Shown here: positions 7,286-17,004 of the stretch, piece by piece
Layout of the letters: each line of letters begins with the position of its first letter
How positions within the stretch are numbered: position 1 is the first letter of the stretch
NCBI RefSeq assembly: GCF_002088275.1
Contig: NZ_AQQS01000002.1
Coordinates: 290,047-354,046, forward strand
Origin: Aurantimonas sp. 22II-16-19i
GTDB lineage: Bacteria > Pseudomonadota > Alphaproteobacteria > Rhizobiales > Rhizobiaceae
Direction of reading: 5' to 3'
Length of the DNA stretch: 64,000 nt
Made by a program: the position numbers and the translations under genes
The notes under the pieces: model-generated
The model's database searches: none
The model's input: the letters and a program-made list of their open reading frames with translations, nothing else
Told to the model about the DNA's origin: nothing

Positions 7286-9144
7286 ATCCGCAGGTGGCAC
7301 CCCAGTTCCTGCTCGATCTCAGCGACCGTTTGCGCGAGATCGCCGCTCCGCGCGCGGTCATGACGGCCGCGGCCGAGCTCTTGGGTCGGCACCTCGGGGC
7401 CATGCGCGTCGGCTATTCGGAAATGGAGGAGGACGGTGTCCACCTTCATGTCGAGGGGGACTGGCGGGCGGAGGGGGTGGACTCGGTCGAGGGCCGTCAC
7501 AATCTCGAAAGCTACGGCCCGGAGATCGCTGACGCCTACCGGACGGGCCAACTGGTCGCCATCGAGGATTTCGATGCCGACGCCCGCACCGCCGGCAAAC
7601 CTTCCGCCCAAGCGCATCACGCACTCGGTGTCCGCGGGCAACTCGCGGTGCCGCTGATCAAGGCCGGACGGCTGATTGCGCTCCTGTTCGTGCATTCGGC
7701 CGAACCGCGTCGCTGGAGCGAGGCGGACGTCGCGCTCGTGCGGGAGGTGGCGGAGCGCACCTGGGCCGCCGTCGAGCGGGCTCGTGCCGAAGAGGCGCTG
7801 CGGCTCAGCGAGGCACGGTTTCGCACCGCGCTGGAGATCGGGACGGTCGGCGCGATCTATTTCGACATGGACGGGATGCTCATCGACGCCAATGACGCGT
7901 TCCTGCGAATGGGCGGCTACAGCCGGGAGGACCTCGAGGCGGGACGCCTGACCTGGCAGCGCCTGACCCCTGCCGAGTGGATGGACGATTCCGAGCATGC
8001 CTTCGCCGAGCTGAAGGAGAAGGGCCACACCACACCCTACGAGAAGCAGTACATCCGCAAGGACGGCTCAAGGTGGTGGGCGCTGTTCGCCGCCAAGCTG
8101 CTGCCCGACGGCACGGGCTTCGAGTTCGTGCTCGATATCAGCCACAACAAGCAGACGGAGGAGCGCCTGCGCGCCACGACGCAGCGGCTCAACGCGGTGC
8201 TCGACAATGCTTCGGTTGCCGTGTTCGTCATGGACGAGCAGCAGCACTGCATCTACATGAACCCGGCCGCCGAGGTGCTGACCGGCTATACGCTGGCGGA
8301 AACGCAAGGGCGGCCGCTGCACGATGTCGTGCACCACACCTATCCCGACGGTCGTCCCTTCCCGATCGAGGAATGCGCCATCGACCGCGCCTTTCCCAGG
8401 AACAACAAGGAACAGGGGGAGGAGGTGTTCGTCCACAAGGACGGCAGCTTCTACCCGATCGCCTTCACCGCGAGCCCGATCCGGGACGAGGACGCCAAGA
8501 CGGTCGGGACCATCATCGAGGTGCGCGACATCTCACGCGAGAAGGCGGCGAAGGAGCGCCAGGCGCTGCTGATCGGCGAGCTGCATCACCGGGTGAAGAA
8601 TACGCTGACCACGGTCCAGTCCGTCATGAACTTCACCCTGCGTACGTCGGACAGCATGGAAGCGTTCCGACAGGGGATGACCGGCCGGATCTCCTCGCTC
8701 GCCCGCAGCCATACGCTCCTGACCGACAACGAATGGGCCGGAGCCGATCTCCAGAAGATCATCCGCGCGGAACTGGAACCCTATGATGACGGCAAGCGGC
8801 TGACGCTCGATGGCGCGATCTTCCATCTCCCCGTCGATGTCGCCGTCCCGCTCGCCATGGCCGTGCACGAACTGACCACGAACGCCGTGAAATACGGCGC
8901 GCTGTCGGTCCCGGACGGGCGCCTGACCGTCGGCTGGAAGACGGAGCGGACGGAGAGCAGCACCATGCTCCATCTGGAATGGGTCGAGAGCAACGGTCCT
9001 CCCGTCACGCCCCCGGCCCGACGCGGCTTCGGCTCGACCTTGCTCGAGCGGGTGCTGGGCGGACAACTCGGCGGCACCGTGGAGGTGAACTATCCGCCGG
9101 AGGGCGCGCGCGTGCGCATCCAGGCCGTCATCTCGCAGGCCTGA
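7282..9144 (+). CDS. Sensor histidine kinase: GAF, two PAS, HWE kinase domain
   Basis: Soluble-looking signalling kinase of about 620 residues. A GAF domain (roughly 1-165) is followed by PAS domain 1 (near 170-290, FDMDGMLIDANDAFLRMGGY) and PAS domain 2 (near 300-420, MNPAAEVLTGYTLAETQG). The C-terminal HWE kinase has the H-box GELHHRVKNTLTTVQS, the N-box HELTTNAVKYGAL, the WxE motif in LEWVESNG and GFGSTLLERV. No transmembrane segment is seen. HWE kinases of Hyphomicrobiales often feed stress or light responses through unusual response regulators; no regulator is adjacent. The frame remains open back to 7066, so the start is uncertain; TTG 7282 was chosen because upstream residues look non-coding. 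Confidence 0.85.
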   Translation: MNPQVAPQFLLDLSDRLREIAAPRAVMTAAAELLGRHLGAMRVGYSEMEEDGVHLHVEGDWRAEGVDSVEGRHNLESYGPEIADAYRTGQLVAIEDFDADARTAGKPSAQAHHALGVRGQLAVPLIKAGRLIALLFVHSAEPRRWSEADVALVREVAERTWAAVERARAEEALRLSEARFRTALEIGTVGAIYFDMDGMLIDANDAFLRMGGYSREDLEAGRLTWQRLTPAEWMDDSEHAFAELKEKGHTTPYEKQYIRKDGSRWWALFAAKLLPDGTGFEFVLDISHNKQTEERLRATTQRLNAVLDNASVAVFVMDEQQHCIYMNPAAEVLTGYTLAETQGRPLHDVVHHTYPDGRPFPIEECAIDRAFPRNNKEQGEEVFVHKDGSFYPIAFTASPIRDEDAKTVGTIIEVRDISREKAAKERQALLIGELHHRVKNTLTTVQSVMNFTLRTSDSMEAFRQGMTGRISSLARSHTLLTDNEWAGADLQKIIRAELEPYDDGKRLTLDGAIFHLPVDVAVPLAMAVHELTTNAVKYGALSVPDGRLTVGWKTERTESSTMLHLEWVESNGPPVTPPARRGFGSTLLERVLGGQLGGTVEVNYPPEGARVRIQAVISQA

Positions 9145-9264
9145 CATGGAAGGCAAGGCCAGAACCGCTGGTCCGACCGCTGCTGCTTTGCGCTGCCGCG
9201 GTTCGACTTGCAGCGGCACCGGTGCGCGGCTTCATCCGGTCGTTTCCACCAGCTCCGCCGCTCC

Positions 9265-10689
9265 CTACGCGTCGCCGGAAATGTGCGGCGCCACGTCGGC
9301 GCCGCCCATGCGGTTGTAGGCGTCGAGGGCGGCGACCTTGTAGGCCTCGGCCAAGGTGGGATAATTGAAGGTGTTCTCGACGAAGTAGTCGAGGGTGCCC
9401 TTCAGGTTGAGGACCGCCTGGCCGATGTGGATCAGCTCGGTGGCGCCCTCGCCGACGATGTGGCAGCCGAGGAGGCGCCGGGTCTTGAGGCTGAAGATCA
9501 TCTTCAGCATGCCCTTGTCGAGGCCCATGATGTGGCCGCGGGAGGTCTCGCGGAAGCGGGCGACGCCGATCTCGTAGGGGATGCCGCGCTCGGTGACCTC
9601 CTTCTCGGTCATGCCGACCATGGACATTTCCGGCACCGAATAGATGCCGTAGGGAAAATATTCCGGCGGCTCGACGGCGGAAAAGCCGAAGGCGTGGCAG
9701 GCGGCGACGCGGCCCTGTTCCATCGAGGTGGAGGCAAGGCTCGGAAAGCCGATGACGTCGCCGGCGGCGTAGATGTGCGGGACCTCGGTCTGCAGCGTCT
9801 TCGGATCGACCTTGAGCCGGCCGCGATGGTCGGTGGTGAGCCCGCAGGCCTCAAGGTTGAGCGCCGTGGTCGAGCCCATCCGGCCGGCGGCGAAGAGGAC
9901 CATCTGGCTGCGCACGTGGCGGCCGCCCTCGAGGACGATCTCGCAGAAGCCGTCGGCGAGCTTTCGCACCGCCTCGACCTTGTGGCCGAAGCGCAGGGCC
10001 ATGCCGCTGTCGCGCAGCTGGTAGGTGAAGTCCTCGAGCAGCTCCCTGTCGATGAAGTCGAGCATGGTGTCGCGCGGCTCGATCAGCGTGACCTTGACGT
10101 CGAGGGCGTTGAAGATCGTCGCATATTCGACGCCGATGACGCCGGCGCCGATGATCGCCATGGAGCGGGGCAGGGCGGCGAGCTCGATGATCTCGTCCGA
10201 GTCGAGGACGGTCTTGCCGTCGAAGGGGATGTAGTCCGGCCGGAACGGCTTGGTGCCGACGGCGATGAGGAAGTTGTCGGCGGTGAAGCGATGGCTTTCG
10301 CCCTCGTCGCCATGCACCTCGATCGAATGGGCATCGACGAAGCGGGCCTCGCCGCGCAGGGTGGCGACGCGGTTGCGGGCGAACTGGTGCTCCAGCACCT
10401 CGACCTCGTGGCCGAGGGTCAGGTGCAGGCGGTCGCGCAGGTCGGCCGCGGTGATGTCCTGCTTCACCCGGTAGGCGCGGCCGTAGAAGCCCCGCTCGCG
10501 CCAGCCGGAAAGGTTGAGGACCGTCTCGCGCAGGGTCTTCGAGGGGATCGTCCCGGTGTGGACCGAGACGCCGCCGACCTTGCGGCCGCGCTCCACGACG
10601 AGGACTCTGTGGCCGAGCTTGGCGGCCTGGATCGCCGCGCGCCGGCCGGAGGGACCGCTGCCGATGACGATGAAGTCGTAATGTTCCAC
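9265..10689 (-). CDS. sthA: Soluble pyridine nucleotide transhydrogenase (Si-specific)
   Basis: FAD enzyme that equilibrates NADPH and NADH in the cytoplasm. It is built like dihydrolipoamide dehydrogenase: an FAD fingerprint at the start (DFIVIGSGPSGRRAA), a second nucleotide-binding fold (MAIIGAGVIGVEYA) and a C-terminal dimer domain. The position of the redox disulfide reads GGVSVHTGTIPSK, so the cysteine pair is absent, as is typical for SthA rather than for lipoamide or glutathione reductases. The GTG at 10689 follows GAGG and gives 474 residues, close to the family's usual 465-470. It is divergent from gshB; both concern reductant and thiol balance. Confidence 0.93.
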   Translation of the reverse strand: MEHYDFIVIGSGPSGRRAAIQAAKLGHRVLVVERGRKVGGVSVHTGTIPSKTLRETVLNLSGWRERGFYGRAYRVKQDITAADLRDRLHLTLGHEVEVLEHQFARNRVATLRGEARFVDAHSIEVHGDEGESHRFTADNFLIAVGTKPFRPDYIPFDGKTVLDSDEIIELAALPRSMAIIGAGVIGVEYATIFNALDVKVTLIEPRDTMLDFIDRELLEDFTYQLRDSGMALRFGHKVEAVRKLADGFCEIVLEGGRHVRSQMVLFAAGRMGSTTALNLEACGLTTDHRGRLKVDPKTLQTEVPHIYAAGDVIGFPSLASTSMEQGRVAACHAFGFSAVEPPEYFPYGIYSVPEMSMVGMTEKEVTERGIPYEIGVARFRETSRGHIMGLDKGMLKMIFSLKTRRLLGCHIVGEGATELIHIGQAVLNLKGTLDYFVENTFNYPTLAEAYKVAALDAYNRMGGADVAPHISGDA

Positions 10690-11113
10690 GCGGGGTGCCT
10701 CGATGGTGGGGTGTCGCTCGGGTGGCATGCCGACGAGCCGCAGGAGGCGCGTCTCGCCGGCATGCAGGAGTGGCTTGCAAGAAACGTGCCTATGCTTGAC
10801 CGGGCCTTGAGGGACGCCAATCCCGCTCCGGCAAGCTGCTGCAACCGGCGGCGAGACAGTGGCGGCAGACGGGTGGCAGGTCGGCTGGGGCGGCCCGCGG
10901 GCGGGGTGAAGCATGGCGATCATCCCGGCGCGGCGGGCGCAGCTGCCGCTCGCAGCGACGGTCGATGCCCGTCGCCGCGGCAGATGCCGGCCTCGCCGGA
11001 GCGTCCCCGGACGCGCCGAAGGGTGACCGCGCCGTCACCGGCGATGCCATTGCCAGCGCCGCGGCCCGGCGCTACCACCTGCGGCAACGATCATTGTTAG
11101 CGGGGATGCCGCC
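10690..11113. other. Divergent intergenic region sthA/gshB
   Basis: 424 bp separating two divergent starts. The short frames here lack protein-like composition. No strong consensus promoter or RNA element was recognised; upstream control regions for both genes presumably lie here. Confidence 0.4.
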
Positions 11114-12052
11114 ATGGCACTCGATGTCGCGGTCCAGATGGACCATGTCTCGTCGATCTCGATCAAGGGCGATTCGACCTTCGCCATCTGCCTCGAGGCG
11201 CAGCGGCGCGGGCACAGCCTGTTCCACTACACGCCGGAGCGGCTGTCGCTGCGGGACGGCAAGGTGACGGTGCGCGGCGAGGTGATGGAACTGCGCGAGG
11301 AGGAAGGCAACCACTTCACCCTCGGCCCGCTGGAAAAGCGCGATCTCGGCGACAGCGACGTCGTGCTCCTGCGCCAGGATCCGCCCTTCGACATGGCCTA
11401 CATCACCTCGACCCACATCCTGGAGCGGGTGCAGCCGAAGACCCTGGTGGTCAATGATCCGGCCGAGGTGCGCAATGCGCCGGAGAAGATCTTCGTCACC
11501 GATTTCCCGGACCTGATGCCGGAGACGCTGATCACCAAGGATCCGCTCGAGGTGGCCGAGTTCCGCAGGGAGTTCGGCGAGATCGTGATGAAGCCGCTCT
11601 ACGGCAATGGCGGGGCGGGGGTGTTCCACATCACCCGGGAGGACCGCAACATCACCTCCTTCATGGAAACCTTCGGCCTGCTGTTCCGCGAGCCGTTCAT
11701 CGTGCAGCGCTACCTCAAGGACGTGCGCCAGGGCGACAAGCGGATCATCCTCGTCGACGGCGAGGTCGCCGGCGCGATCAACCGGGTTCCGGCGGAGACC
11801 GACGCGCGCTCCAACATGCATGTGGGCGGGGTTGCCACCGCCACCGAGCTGACCGAGCGCGAGCGCGAGATCTGCGCGCGGATCGGCCCGGCGCTGCGCG
11901 AGCGCAACCTCCTCTTCGTCGGCATCGACGTGATCGGCGGGCTGCTCACCGAGATCAACGTGACGTCGCCCACCGGCATCCGCGAGGTGGCGCGCTTCGG
12001 CGGCAACGACATCGCGGCGATGATCTGGGACGCCATCGAATCGCGGCTCTGA
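11114..12052 (+). CDS. gshB: Glutathione synthetase
   Basis: ATP-grasp ligase that joins gamma-glutamylcysteine and glycine in the second step of glutathione synthesis. The 312 residues match the family. Marks include the N-terminal block [35 protein letters not shown], the ATP-grasp loop [21 protein letters not shown] and the metal/substrate segment [15 protein letters not shown] near the C-terminus. It supplies the thiol used by the glutaredoxin-linked arsenate reductase at 4300-4707, although the two are not co-transcribed. The start codon matches the usual N-terminus of the family. Confidence 0.96.
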   Translation: MALDVAVQMDHVSSISIKGDSTFAICLEAQRRGHSLFHYTPERLSLRDGKVTVRGEVMELREEEGNHFTLGPLEKRDLGDSDVVLLRQDPPFDMAYITSTHILERVQPKTLVVNDPAEVRNAPEKIFVTDFPDLMPETLITKDPLEVAEFRREFGEIVMKPLYGNGGAGVFHITREDRNITSFMETFGLLFREPFIVQRYLKDVRQGDKRIILVDGEVAGAINRVPAETDARSNMHVGGVATATELTEREREICARIGPALRERNLLFVGIDVIGGLLTEINVTSPTGIREVARFGGNDIAAMIWDAIESRL

Positions 12053-12291
12053 GAGCGAGGGTCCCGGCGAGAGGCGTCGCGTCCCGGACGGGGCGGGCCG
12101 GGCCGGGCGTGACGGGCCGGGCAGGATGGTCGATCGCAGGCGTCGGCAGCGGCCGGACGCTTCAGTTTCCGTTCAACATGAATGGCGGATGAAGGCGCCG
12201 TTACGGAACTGTTCGGGCGCACTGTGTTTTCCTCAGGTCGAAAAGGTCGGGATCCCCCGGCCAGGAATTTTCGGCAGGAGGAACACCCATC

Positions 12292-13131
12292 ATGATGAAG
12301 ACGCTTCTCGCAGCGGCCGTGCTGGCGGGCGCCGTCGCGGCCCCCGCGGGCACGGCCAACGCCTCGGAACGGGCGGTGGCGACCACCGACGTCAACCTGC
12401 GCGCCGGACCCTCGACCGAATATCCGGTCGTCGACGTCCTGGTCGCCGGCGAACGCCTCCGGGTCTTCGGCTGCCTGCAGACCCGCTCCTGGTGCGACGT
12501 GCGCTTTCGCGGCCAGCGCGGCTGGATCTCGTCGAACTACATCGCGCTCACTGGCGGCAACTATTCCGGCCGGCAGGACTTCGACCCCTATTCGTCGCCG
12601 GTGATCACCTTCTCGGTCGACAGCTACTGGGGCGACCACTATCGCAGCCGCAACTTCTACGGCGACCGGGACCGGTTCCGCGGGCATCGCGACCGCGACC
12701 GCGGCCATCGCGGCGACCGCGGGCGGGATCACGATCGCGGCGATTACCGCGACCGGGACCGGGACGGCGGCCGTGACCGGGATCGCGGCGACCACCGCCG
12801 CGGCCGCGACGACGACCGGCGGGACTATGGCGGTCGGGGCGACCGGGGCGGATGGGGCGACCGCGACGGCCGTCCGGGCTTCGACCGCGATCGCGGACCC
12901 GATCGGGCCGACTTCGACCGTGGCGGGCGGGGCGGCCGGGGCGACCGCGACGGCCGTCCGGGCTTCGACCGCGATCGCGGACCGGATCGGGCCGACTTCG
13001 ACCGTGGCGACCGTGGCGACCGTGGCGGCCGGGGCGGCCGGGGCGACCATGATCGCGGCCCCCGCCGTGGTTCCGACACGCGCGGCCCGGGCAACGGCGG
13101 GCCGCCGGTGCCGCTCTACCGGGTCGACTGA
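12292..13131 (+). CDS. Secreted SH3-domain protein with Arg/Asp/Gly-rich repeat tail
   Basis: Predicted exported protein of 279 residues. A signal peptide (MMKTLLAAAVLAGAVAAPAG, cleaved near AxA at 21-25) is followed by a bacterial SH3 domain (about 28-90: VNLRAGPSTEYPVVDVL, SWCDVRFRGQRGWISSNYI). From about residue 125 to the end the chain is almost only R, D, G and H and must be disordered and strongly hydrophilic. SH3_3 domains commonly bind cell-wall peptides. The Arg-Asp alternation suggests a polyampholyte that could bind wall polymers, nucleic acid or metal, but this is inference. A Shine-Dalgarno site (GGCAGGAGGAA) lies 12 bp upstream. Confidence 0.75.
   Translation: MMKTLLAAAVLAGAVAAPAGTANASERAVATTDVNLRAGPSTEYPVVDVLVAGERLRVFGCLQTRSWCDVRFRGQRGWISSNYIALTGGNYSGRQDFDPYSSPVITFSVDSYWGDHYRSRNFYGDRDRFRGHRDRDRGHRGDRGRDHDRGDYRDRDRDGGRDRDRGDHRRGRDDDRRDYGGRGDRGGWGDRDGRPGFDRDRGPDRADFDRGGRGGRGDRDGRPGFDRDRGPDRADFDRGDRGDRGGRGGRGDHDRGPRRGSDTRGPGNGGPPVPLYRVD
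12856..13007 (+). repeat. In-frame 84-bp-period repeat in the RD-rich tail
   Basis: Two almost identical 68-bp copies (12856-12923 and 12940-13007) encode the same stretch beginning GDRDGRPGFDRDRG. The period is 28 codons. This is a recent internal duplication that would allow copy-number variation in the tail. Confidence 0.8.
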
Positions 13132-13479
13132 CCCCGCGGCTGAGCGCCGGGCGGGTCGCGGGTCGTCATGCGCGATCCTCTCCCCGGCGGCATGACCGGA
13201 AACGAGCAGCGGCAGCCGGATGGCGATCCGGCCGTCGCTGTTTTCGTATCCCGCCCTTGCGTCGGATGGCTGGGACGACGTTCGTCGCTGGAAGACGACG
13301 GGCGTCACGCAGCGACGCGCCGGTCACGTCCGAAATCGTCTGTTCCCCGCATTTTCTGGTTGCCCTTGGGAAACATCTCGTAGAAGACTATCGTGTCACC
13401 GTAGCGTGCGCTCTTCCGGGCAAGAGCAGACGGCGACGGCCGATGTTGCGAGTATCAGGGGCTGCCGTTTGACCGAGCC
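13132..13479. other. Intergenic region without recognised gene
   Basis: 348 bp between the SH3 protein and glf. Several short open frames exist on the plus strand but none has a ribosome site with protein-like composition. Nothing further recognised. Confidence 0.4.
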
Positions 13480-14649
13480 ATGGAGCGGATATCGCAAAGG
13501 TTGTATCGGGGGCATGCCTTGAGCGGCGCCGTTCGCTGGCTCGTGGCCGGCGCCGGCTTCACCGGGGCCGTCGTCGCCGAGCGGATCGCCCGGACGCTGG
13601 ATCAGAGGGTCCTCATCGTCGATCGCCGCGACCATCTGGGCGGCAACGCCTATGATTTCACCGATGCGGACGGCAACGTCATCCACAAATACGGCCCGCA
13701 TATCTTCCATACGGGCAGCGATCGGATCTGGGAGTATCTCTCGCAGTTCACCGAGTGGCGGCCCTATGTCCACCGCACCATGGTGGCGATCGGCGACCAG
13801 CTGGTCACGCTGCCGTTCAACCTCGATTCGCTGCAGCGGGTCTTCCCCGGCCCTGCCGCCGACAAGATCTCGGCGGCTCTCGTCGCCGACCACGGCTCCG
13901 GGACGCGGGTGACGATAGGCAAGCTGCTCGAGAGCCCGACGCCGGCGATCGCCGAGTTCGCGCGGTTCCTCCATGAGAACGTCTATCTCAACTATGTCCG
14001 CAAGCAATGGGACCTCGAGCCGGAAGAGCTGAGCCCGTCCGTGCTGGCGCGCCTGCCGGTGTCGATCAGCCATGACGACCGATACTTCCAGAGCCGCCAC
14101 CAGGCGATGCCGGTCGACGGATATGCCGCCTTGTTCGAGCGGATGCTCGCCCATCCCAAGATCGAGGTCGCGCTCGGCACCGAATTTGCCGACGCGCGCG
14201 CCAGCCATCCGTCGGCGAGGATCGTCTATACAGGACCGATCGACGCCTATTTCGACCATCGCCACGGCGAACTGCCTTATCGCAGCGTCCGCTTCGACCT
14301 GAGCTTCGCCGCCGCGGAAAGGGCTCAGCCGGTGGGGACGATCAGCTATCCGGGGGCGGACGGCTACACGCGGATCACCGACCTCTCCCACATCACCGGG
14401 CAGACGAGCCGCAGCGTCCTCGTCAAGGAGTTTCCCGAAGCCTATGCCCGGGGGCGCAACGAGCCGTTCTACCCGGTGCCGACGCCGCAGAGCGCAGCGA
14501 TGCTGAAGCCCTATGTGGAGGCCGCCGGCAAGCTGCGGGGCAAGGTCTGGTTCGCCGGCCGGCTCGGCGACTACGCCTACTACAACATGGACCAGGCCTG
14601 CGGCCGGGCGATGGCGCTGGTCGACAAGGAACTCGCCGGCGCGGCATGA
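13480..14649 (+). CDS. glf: UDP-galactopyranose mutase
   Basis: Flavoenzyme that converts UDP-galactopyranose to UDP-galactofuranose for surface polysaccharide synthesis. The FAD fingerprint WLVAGAGFTGAVVAERIA starts near residue 20. The GLF signature follows: DRRDHLGGNAYDF, HKYGPHIFHT, the substrate-binding VYLNYVRKQW, and the C-terminal FAD site GRLGDYAYYNMDQ. 389 residues is normal. No glycosyltransferases are adjacent, so the galactofuranose user must be elsewhere. The exact start is uncertain; ATG 13480 and TTG 13519 are both in frame upstream of the conserved fold. Confidence 0.94.
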   Translation: MERISQRLYRGHALSGAVRWLVAGAGFTGAVVAERIARTLDQRVLIVDRRDHLGGNAYDFTDADGNVIHKYGPHIFHTGSDRIWEYLSQFTEWRPYVHRTMVAIGDQLVTLPFNLDSLQRVFPGPAADKISAALVADHGSGTRVTIGKLLESPTPAIAEFARFLHENVYLNYVRKQWDLEPEELSPSVLARLPVSISHDDRYFQSRHQAMPVDGYAALFERMLAHPKIEVALGTEFADARASHPSARIVYTGPIDAYFDHRHGELPYRSVRFDLSFAAAERAQPVGTISYPGADGYTRITDLSHITGQTSRSVLVKEFPEAYARGRNEPFYPVPTPQSAAMLKPYVEAAGKLRGKVWFAGRLGDYAYYNMDQACGRAMALVDKELAGAA

Positions 14650-14944
14650 CCGCCCGTCGGCGCGTTGCGCATCCGCCGGATGCCGGGCCGCCTGATGCCC
14701 GGCCCTCCGATGTCCGGCGTCCCCTCGGCGCGGACGCTGCGCCGCCATGCCGCGGCACCTTGGTGGCGGAGGCCGGCAAGGCCGGCGACTGCCGGCGCGA
14801 GGCTGCTTGGAGATGATCCGGGGCTGTGCTAAGTCGCCTGCTCCGGGCGGGCCCGCGCAGCGATCCTCGTCCGCTGAGGCCAGGCCCCGCCGCAGGGCGC
14901 CGATCGCCACAGAGAGCGCCATTCGCCACAGGGAGAGTGACAGC

Positions 14945-16261
14945 ATGAGCCAGGCCCAGAGCGCCGATCCGAAGACCGATTTCTCCGGTTTCTTCACGAC
15001 CCCCATTTCCGAAAGCGACCCGGACGTCTTCTCCGCCATGGAGAAGGAGCTCGGCCGCCAGCGCCACGAGATCGAGCTCATCGCCTCGGAGAACATCGTC
15101 TCGCGCGCCGTCATGGAGGCGCAGGGCTCCGTCCTCACCAACAAATATGCCGAGGGCTATCCGGGCCGGCGCTACTATGGCGGCTGCCAGTATGTCGACC
15201 TCGTCGAGGAACTGGCGATCGAGCGGGTGAAGCAGCTGTTCGGCTGCGAATATGCCAATGTCCAGGCCAATTCCGGCAGTCAGGCCAACCAAGCGGTGCT
15301 GCTGGCGCTGTCGAAGCCCGGCGCGACGCTGCTCGGCATGAGCCTCGACGCCGGCGGACACCTGACCCATGGCGCCAAGCCGAACCTGTCCGGCCGCTGG
15401 TTCAACGCGGTCCAGTACGGGCTCGACACCTCGACCGGCCTCATCGACTACGATCAGGTCGAGCGCCTCGCCGTCGACCACAAGCCGGAAGTGATCGTCG
15501 CCGGCGGCTCGGCCTATTCCCGCCACATCGACTTCGCGCGCTTCCGGGCGATCGCCGACAAGGTCGGGGCGTATCTGTGGGTCGACATGGCGCATTTCGC
15601 CGGTCTGGTTGCGGCGGGCCATCATCCGAACCCGTTCCCGCACGCCCATGTCGCCACCTCGACGACCCACAAGACCCTGCGCGGTCCGCGCGGCGGCATC
15701 GTTCTCACCAATGACGAGGACATCGCCAAGAAGATCAATTCGGCGATCTTCCCGGGGCTGCAGGGCGGACCGCTGATGCATGTCATCGCCGGCAAGGCGG
15801 TGGCCTTCGGCGAGGCGCTGCAGCCGGGCTACAAGTCCTACATCGCGGCGGTCTGCGAGAATGCCAAGGTGCTGGCCGAGACGCTGCGCGAGGGCGGCCT
15901 CGACATCGTCTCGGGCGGCACCGACACCCATCTGATGCTGGTCGACCTGCGCCCGATGAACCTCACCGGCAAGGACTCCGAGAAGGCGCTCGGCCGGGCG
16001 AACATCACCTGCAACAAGAACGGCGTGCCGAACGACCCGCAGAAGCCGATGGTGACCTCGGGCATCCGCCTCGGCACCCCGGCGGCGACCAGCCGCGGCT
16101 TCGGCACCGCCGAGTTCCGCGAGGTCGGCAAGCTGATCCTCGAAGTGCTCGACGGTCTTCGCAAGGCCAATTCGGAAGACGGCAATGCCGAGATCGAGGC
16201 CTCGGTGAAGGAACGCGTCGTCGCGCTGACGGACCGTTTCCCGATCTATCAGGCGATCTGA
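14945..16261 (+). CDS. glyA: Serine hydroxymethyltransferase
   Basis: Pyridoxal-phosphate enzyme that interconverts serine and glycine and charges tetrahydrofolate with one-carbon units. The PLP lysine is in [13 protein letters not shown] near residue 245. Other marks are [24 protein letters not shown] and VVGDxxxH-type GGHLTHG. 438 residues is typical. ATG 14945 opens the familiar alphaproteobacterial N-terminus; an in-frame extension back to 14747 has no coding character. It heads the gene string glyA-nrdR-ribD-ribE known from Hyphomicrobiales, but a terminator after it suggests separate transcription. Confidence 0.97.
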   Translation: MSQAQSADPKTDFSGFFTTPISESDPDVFSAMEKELGRQRHEIELIASENIVSRAVMEAQGSVLTNKYAEGYPGRRYYGGCQYVDLVEELAIERVKQLFGCEYANVQANSGSQANQAVLLALSKPGATLLGMSLDAGGHLTHGAKPNLSGRWFNAVQYGLDTSTGLIDYDQVERLAVDHKPEVIVAGGSAYSRHIDFARFRAIADKVGAYLWVDMAHFAGLVAAGHHPNPFPHAHVATSTTHKTLRGPRGGIVLTNDEDIAKKINSAIFPGLQGGPLMHVIAGKAVAFGEALQPGYKSYIAAVCENAKVLAETLREGGLDIVSGGTDTHLMLVDLRPMNLTGKDSEKALGRANITCNKNGVPNDPQKPMVTSGIRLGTPAATSRGFGTAEFREVGKLILEVLDGLRKANSEDGNAEIEASVKERVVALTDRFPIYQAI

Positions 16262-16303
16262 GTCGGCACCGGCTTTTGGGCCGGGCCGTTCGTGACTATC
16301 TGG

Positions 16304-16329
16304 AAAAGGCCGCGTCACCGCGGCCTTTT
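16304..16329 (+). terminator. Rho-independent terminator of glyA
   Basis: Perfect 10-bp stem AAAAGGCCGC / GCGGCCTTTT around a 6-base loop, with the T-run forming the end of the stem, 43 bp after the glyA stop. The A-run at the left also makes it potentially bidirectional. Confidence 0.85.
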
Positions 16330-16482
16330 CGTCGTGTGAGACCTGGCGCCATCGCAGATGGCCAAGGGTCGCGGATCGCGCGCTTCGTCGAGGCTTCGGC
16401 CCGGCGTCGAAGCCGCGACAGGTTCGACGGGCGGACGCCTCGGCGTTGCGGCGCGTTGCCATGAGTGCGGGAGCAGAAGACG

Positions 16483-17004
16483 ATGCGCTGTCCCTATTGC
16501 GGGTCCCAGGACAGCCAGGTGAAGGATTCGCGCCCGGCCGAGGACGGCGCGGCGATCCGCCGCCGGCGGATCTGCCCGGACTGCTCGGGCCGTTTCACCA
16601 CCTTCGAGCGGGTCCAGCTGCGCGAGCTCCATGTCCTGAAGAAGTCCGGCAAGCGGGTGCCGTTCGTGCGCGACAAGCTCGCGCGCTCGGTGGAGATCGC
16701 CCTCAGGAAACGGCCCGTCGATCCCCAGCGGGTCGAGCGGATGATCTCGGGCATCGTCCGGCGGCTGGAGCAGATGGGCGAGCCGGAGGTGCGGTCCGAG
16801 GCTATCGGGGCGATGGTGATGGAGGCGCTGCGGGGGCTCGACGACGTCGCCTATGTGCGCTTCGCCTCGGTCTATCGGGACTTCGCCGAGGCGAGCGACT
16901 TCGAGTCCGTGATCGGAGAACTCGCCCGCTCCCATACGGCGATCGCGATGGAGACGGTCAAGCCCGCCCCGGCTTCGAAGGAGGACGATCCCCATGACGA
17001 CTGA
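16483..17004 (+). CDS. nrdR: Transcriptional repressor NrdR
   Basis: Represses ribonucleotide reductase genes in response to bound ATP or dATP. An N-terminal zinc ribbon (CPYC at 3-6, CPDC at about 31-34) is followed by an ATP-cone domain ([20 protein letters not shown]) and ends near [11 protein letters not shown], the full family signature. 173 residues include a short C-terminal tail. The ATG at 16483 begins the invariant MRCPYC. Its 3' end overlaps ribD by 11 bp, so the two are translationally coupled, as in many alphaproteobacteria. Confidence 0.97.
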   Translation: MRCPYCGSQDSQVKDSRPAEDGAAIRRRRICPDCSGRFTTFERVQLRELHVLKKSGKRVPFVRDKLARSVEIALRKRPVDPQRVERMISGIVRRLEQMGEPEVRSEAIGAMVMEALRGLDDVAYVRFASVYRDFAEASDFESVIGELARSHTAIAMETVKPAPASKEDDPHDD

